A stretch of 64,000 bases of DNA. Origin: Phytopseudomonas daroniae. GTDB lineage: Bacteria; Pseudomonadota; Gammaproteobacteria; Pseudomonadales; Pseudomonadaceae. The stretch lies in assembly GCF_004327285.1 (NCBI RefSeq), contig NZ_QJUI01000006.1, positions 186,001 to 250,000 on the forward strand, in the 5' to 3' direction. Position numbers and translations under genes: made by a program. The notes beneath the pieces are model-generated. The model was not told the origin of the DNA and made no database searches. It saw only the letters and a list, made by a program, of their open reading frames with translations. Of this stretch, positions 60,886 through 64,000 are shown one piece after another (position 1 is the first letter of the stretch; each line of letters opens with the position of its first letter).

Positions 60886-61076
60886 CAGCTTTTATCGTTG
60901 TTCCTCAGTGGCCTATGCGGCCCTTTTATACGGCAATCCTGAGGCAGCGCCCAGTCTCTGCCGTAATTCACCGCGTTCGTCGCTTCAAAAGCGCGATTCG
61001 GATTGGCTATGGCTCGATCAGAGCCGACAATCTTTCCATCGTCTAAACGCGAACCACCCCATCCCAGGAGTTGACC
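60886..61076. other. Divergent spacer RIO kinase / ada
   Basis: A 191-base gap with both promoters. AGGAG at 61066-61070 is the ribosome site for ada. I see no Ada box that I would defend and no other feature. Confidence 0.35.
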
Positions 61077-62120
61077 ATGCTCGATCAGACAGGTTGCTGG
61101 CAGGCCGTGTGCGACCGCGACGCCACGCAGGATGGTCACTTCGTCTTCGCCGTGCGTTCGACCGGCATCTATTGCCGCCCCAGTTGCCCGGCCCGCCGGC
61201 CGCGCCGCGAGAACGTCAGTTTCCACGCGGATAGCGCGGCAGCCGAAGCGGCGGGTTATCGCCCCTGCAAACGCTGCACACCCCAAGGCCCCAGCCCGGC
61301 CGAACAGCTCGATACACTGGTCACCGCCGCCTGTCGCCTGCTCGACGAAACCGACAAACCGCCGACCCTGGATCGGCTTGCCGCACGCATCGGTCTGTCG
61401 CCCTCGCATCTGGCAAGGGCATTCAAGGCGCGCACCGGGATGACGCCAAAGGCCTGGGTCAGCGCCCGTCAGCGTGAGCGCCTGGAACAGACACTCCCCC
61501 AGGCAGATTCGGTGCTCGATGCAGCGCTGGCCAGCGGCTATTCCGGCACACGAGCGCTCTACGAACAAACCGACGGATTGAGTCCGGCCAGAAGACGTCA
61601 GGGCGCTGCGGGAGAAATGCTGCGCATCGCCGTTGCCCCCTGCGCGCTCGGCTACCTGCTGCTGGCGAGCAGCGACAACGGCCTGTGCGCCTTGCTGTTC
61701 GGCGAGTCCGAAGCGGCGGTGGAAACGGAGCTGCGCCAGCGCTTCCCGGCAGCGACGTTGCAACGCAATGACGCGGTGCTGCAGGATTGGTTGCATGAGG
61801 TGCTGACGCAGATCGAGGAGCCGACTCGCGCAGCCAACCTGCCGCTGGATCTACGTGGCACGGCGTTTCAGCAACGAGTATGGCAGGCCCTGCGAACCAT
61901 CCCCATGGGGCAGACGCGCACTTACGGACAACTGGCCGCCACTCTCGGCAGCCACCCACGAGCCATCGCCCGAGCCTGCGCCAGCAATCCCCTGGGCCTG
62001 CTGGTGCCCTGTCATCGCGTCACCGCAGCCGACGGCAGCCTGGGCGGCTACCGTTGGGGGGTGGCGCGCAAGGCGGCATTGCTCAAGGCCGAAGCCGGGA
62101 CGACCAGTCTCGAAGATTGA
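61077..62120 (+). CDS. ada: Ada: methylation-response regulator and O6-methylguanine-DNA methyltransferase
   Basis: A 347-residue protein starting at 61077 after AGGAG. The N-terminal domain has the zinc-binding cysteines Cys33, Cys37, Cys64 and Cys67 (GIYCRPSCPARRP and PCKRC), of which Cys33 accepts methyl groups from phosphotriesters. The AraC-type helix-turn-helix follows (about 85-170; IGLSPSHLARAFKARTGMTP). The C-terminal methyltransferase has the active-site Cys312 in LLVPCHRVTAADG. All three functions appear intact. It repairs alkylated DNA and activates its own gene. Confidence 0.95.
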   Translation: MLDQTGCWQAVCDRDATQDGHFVFAVRSTGIYCRPSCPARRPRRENVSFHADSAAAEAAGYRPCKRCTPQGPSPAEQLDTLVTAACRLLDETDKPPTLDRLAARIGLSPSHLARAFKARTGMTPKAWVSARQRERLEQTLPQADSVLDAALASGYSGTRALYEQTDGLSPARRRQGAAGEMLRIAVAPCALGYLLLASSDNGLCALLFGESEAAVETELRQRFPAATLQRNDAVLQDWLHEVLTQIEEPTRAANLPLDLRGTAFQQRVWQALRTIPMGQTRTYGQLAATLGSHPRAIARACASNPLGLLVPCHRVTAADGSLGGYRWGVARKAALLKAEAGTTSLED

Positions 62121-62140
62121 TCCTGTACCTAGGGGCCATT

Positions 62141-62172
62141 GGTGGAACGATGAAGCGGGTTCCACCCTACGA
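62141..62172. repeat. Dispersed palindromic intergenic repeat, copy 4
   Basis: GGTGGAAC (62141-62148) and GTTCCACC (62159-62166) followed by CTACG. A short form of the same CCACCCTACG family, lying between the convergent ada and thiolase genes, where it could act as a bidirectional terminator-like hairpin. Confidence 0.6.
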
Positions 62173-62173
62173 G

Positions 62174-63451
62174 TCACCGTTCCAGAATCGCGGTAACGCC
62201 CTGGCCGCCAGCGGCGCAGATGGAGATCAACCCGCGACCCTCGCCCGCAACGGATAGCAGCTTGGCCAGGTTGGCGACGATCCGCCCGCCGGTGGCGGCG
62301 AACGGATGGCCGGCGGCCAGGGAGCTGCCCTTGACGTTGAGCCGTGCGCGGTCGAGGGTGCCCAGCGGCTGCTCCAGCCCCAGCCGCGTGCGGCAATAGT
62401 CGGCGTCTTCCCAGGCCCTGAGAGTACAGAGCACTTGGGCAGCGAAGGCTTCATGAATTTCGTAATAGTCGAAGTCCTGCAGGGTCAGGCCGTTACGCGC
62501 CAAGAGCCGGGGCACGGCATACACCGGCGCCATCAGCAGACCCTCGTTGCCTTTGACGAAGTCCACCGCCGCCGCCTCGCCATCGCGCCAGTAGGCCAGA
62601 ATCGGCAAGCCGCGGGCCTTGGCCCACTCTTCGCTGGCGAGCAGCACCAGGGACGCACCATCGGTCAGCGGCGTCGAGTTGGCGGCGGTCAGGGTGCCGC
62701 GCTGACCGCGCTCGAACACCGGCTTGAGGGTGGCCAGCTTGGCCAGGTCGATATCGGGACGCAGGTTCTCGTCGCGAGTCAGGCCGAGAAACGGAGTGAG
62801 CAGATCGTCCTGCCAGCCTTCGGCATAGGCGGCAGCGAGTTTGCGATGGCTCTCCACCGCCAACTGATCCTGTTCGTCACGGGGGATGGCCCAGTGCTGC
62901 GCCATCAGCTCGCAATGCTGGCCCATGGACAAACCGGTGCGCGGCTCACCATTGCGTGGCAGCGACGGCGCCAGGTGCCGCGGACGTATCTGCAACAGCG
63001 CCTTGATCTTGTCGCCGGTACGCTTGCTGCGATTGGCTTGTAACAGGATCTTGCGCAACCCCTCATTGACGCCAATCGGTGCATCCGAGGTGGTGTCCAC
63101 GCCACCGGCGATGCCGCTTTCTATCTGCCCCAGGGCGATCTTGTTGGCCACCAGCAACGCGGCCTCCAGCCCAGTACCGCAAGCTTGCTGCAGGTCGTAG
63201 GCCGGCGTCTGGGGCGACAGGCGCGAGCCGAGCACACATTCTCGGGTCAGGTTGAAATCCCGCGAGTGCTTGAGCACGGCGCCCGCGACCACCTCGCCGA
63301 GGCGCTCGCCATGCAGGTTGTAGCGCTCGATCAGGCCTTCCAGGGCGCTGGTGAGCATGGCCTGATTGCTCGCTGTGGCATACACGCTATTGGAGCGAGC
63401 GAAGGGAATGCGGTTGCCGCCAACGATGGCGACCCGGCGCGGCAGGCTCAT
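62174..63451 (-). CDS. Acetyl-CoA C-acetyltransferase (FadI-like thiolase)
   Basis: A 425-residue thiolase. The acyl-binding Cys91 (YDLQQACGTGLEAAL), the IHEAFAAQVL motif with the catalytic His, the GHPFAATGGRI motif, and the second catalytic Cys in ISICAAGGQG are all present. The length and the long loop between residues about 140 and 190 match the FadI-like trifunctional branch. It cleaves 3-ketoacyl-CoA or condenses two acyl-CoA units. It is divergent from a FabG-like reductase gene, a pair known from other Pseudomonas. Confidence 0.9.
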   Translation of the reverse strand: MSLPRRVAIVGGNRIPFARSNSVYATASNQAMLTSALEGLIERYNLHGERLGEVVAGAVLKHSRDFNLTRECVLGSRLSPQTPAYDLQQACGTGLEAALLVANKIALGQIESGIAGGVDTTSDAPIGVNEGLRKILLQANRSKRTGDKIKALLQIRPRHLAPSLPRNGEPRTGLSMGQHCELMAQHWAIPRDEQDQLAVESHRKLAAAYAEGWQDDLLTPFLGLTRDENLRPDIDLAKLATLKPVFERGQRGTLTAANSTPLTDGASLVLLASEEWAKARGLPILAYWRDGEAAAVDFVKGNEGLLMAPVYAVPRLLARNGLTLQDFDYYEIHEAFAAQVLCTLRAWEDADYCRTRLGLEQPLGTLDRARLNVKGSSLAAGHPFAATGGRIVANLAKLLSVAGEGRGLISICAAGGQGVTAILER

Positions 63452-63608
63452 ATACGGCTCCTTACGGGTAGTATGGCTCGGTACTTTAACGCGGTTGATC
63501 GCCGCATTGGCTGCTCAACCGGCTGCTGGCGTCACCCTGTCGATGCATGAAACGAGCGATGGCGTACAGTGGTCAATACCTTTGAGTTTCAGCCCTGGAG
63601 TCTGTTCC
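63452..63608. promoter_or_regulatory. Divergent promoter region thiolase / reductase
   Basis: A 157-base gap between two divergent lipid-metabolism genes. An early TACGGGTAGTATGGCTCGG stretch could hold overlapping promoter elements, but no strong consensus box is visible. Confidence 0.3.
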
Positions 63609-64000
63609 ATGTCCGATCGCTACCTCAACTTCGCCAATACGCCAACCGGACGCCGCCTGGTCGGCGCGCTCGGCCTGCCCGCACCGCTGCCCCTGGAACG
63701 CTGGGTGGCGGGCCGCAACCGGCCCCTGGAAGGCGCATTGCTGATCGGCGGTGACGGCGAGCTGGGCGCAACAGTGGCGAGCTTCGCCACCCGTCTGACC
63801 GACGAACATTTCTCCGCCCGCGATGACCAGCTCGGCCTGCCACGCTGGACAGCCGAGCACGGCCCCAAGCTCAAGGGCCTGGTGTTCGATGCCAGCAGCC
63901 TGAGCCGCTTCGAGGAGCTGGACGCCCTGCGTCAGTTCTTCCAGCCAGCCTTCAAAGGCCTCGACCGCTGCCCGCACGTCGTCGTGCTCGGCCGCGCACC
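63609..64000 (+). CDS. FabG-like 3-oxoacyl-ACP reductase (3' end outside window)
   Basis: The first 130 residues of a short-chain dehydrogenase with an N-terminal extension before the nucleotide fold (MSDRYLNFANTPTGRRLVGA), as in the longer FabG-like proteins paired with FadI-type thiolases. The segment GALLIGGDGELG is a degenerate dinucleotide loop, and VLGRAP closes the visible part, where a second, complete fold probably begins. The catalytic Tyr-x3-Lys lies beyond the window edge. Confidence 0.75.
   Translation, partial: MSDRYLNFANTPTGRRLVGALGLPAPLPLERWVAGRNRPLEGALLIGGDGELGATVASFATRLTDEHFSARDDQLGLPRWTAEHGPKLKGLVFDASSLSRFEELDALRQFFQPAFKGLDRCPHVVVLGRA

Overview
The window is high-GC chromosomal DNA from a Pseudomonas-like gammaproteobacterium. 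The gene order envC-ctpA, paired periplasmic binding proteins, hisF/hisA/hisH/hisB, an AsmA-like gene, mutY, the YggX gene, tRNA-Phe and later a four-gene amino-acid ABC operon and tRNA-Thr matches my recollection of the Pseudomonas core chromosome. Species assignment (mendocina/oleovorans-like) would be a guess.

Layout. 0-5.4 kb: end of an NAD-dependent epimerase gene, the cell-wall hydrolase activator EnvC, the periplasmic protease CtpA and two tandem solute-binding proteins. 5.6-19.1 kb: an accessory catabolic block on the minus strand. It has a GH88 glucuronyl hydrolase/FAH-family/aldehyde dehydrogenase operon and a larger operon of TRAP transporter, two MaoC hydratases, crotonase, acyl-CoA dehydrogenase, CaiB CoA-transferase and EamA exporter, read away from a divergent AraC regulator. 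19.3-29.4 kb: histidine biosynthesis, an OFA-family transporter, a FAD oxidase, an AsmA protein, MutY and YggX.

29.5-35.3 kb: tRNA-Phe(GAA) carries a 5.7-kb decayed P4-type satellite: tyrosine integrase, AlpA-like regulator, a run of tiny overlapping genes, a primase cut off at its Toprim motif and a transplanted fragment of a tail tape-measure gene. Its att repeats and integrase arm sites are visible. Between alpA and the tiny genes lies a structured RNA region with the seqA/seqB/seqC logic of the phage P4 CI immunity RNA. I regard this as the most interesting signal in the window.

36-43 kb: a signalling operon (triple-receiver hybrid kinase, CheR, receiver-less CheB, receiver-kinase) with a divergent response regulator. 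43-47.8 kb: polar amino-acid ABC transporter, a methyltransferase and tRNA-Thr(TGT). 48-52.9 kb: a decaying zone with small envelope proteins, a PilJ-N domain protein and remnants of an SDR, cyoB, a MocR regulator and an EAL-domain gene. 52.9-59.5 kb: TerC, then nirB-nirD-FNT channel-phosphatase/kinase behind a leader terminator of the kind used for nitrate antitermination. 60-64 kb: RIO kinase, Ada, thiolase and the start of a FabG-like reductase gene.
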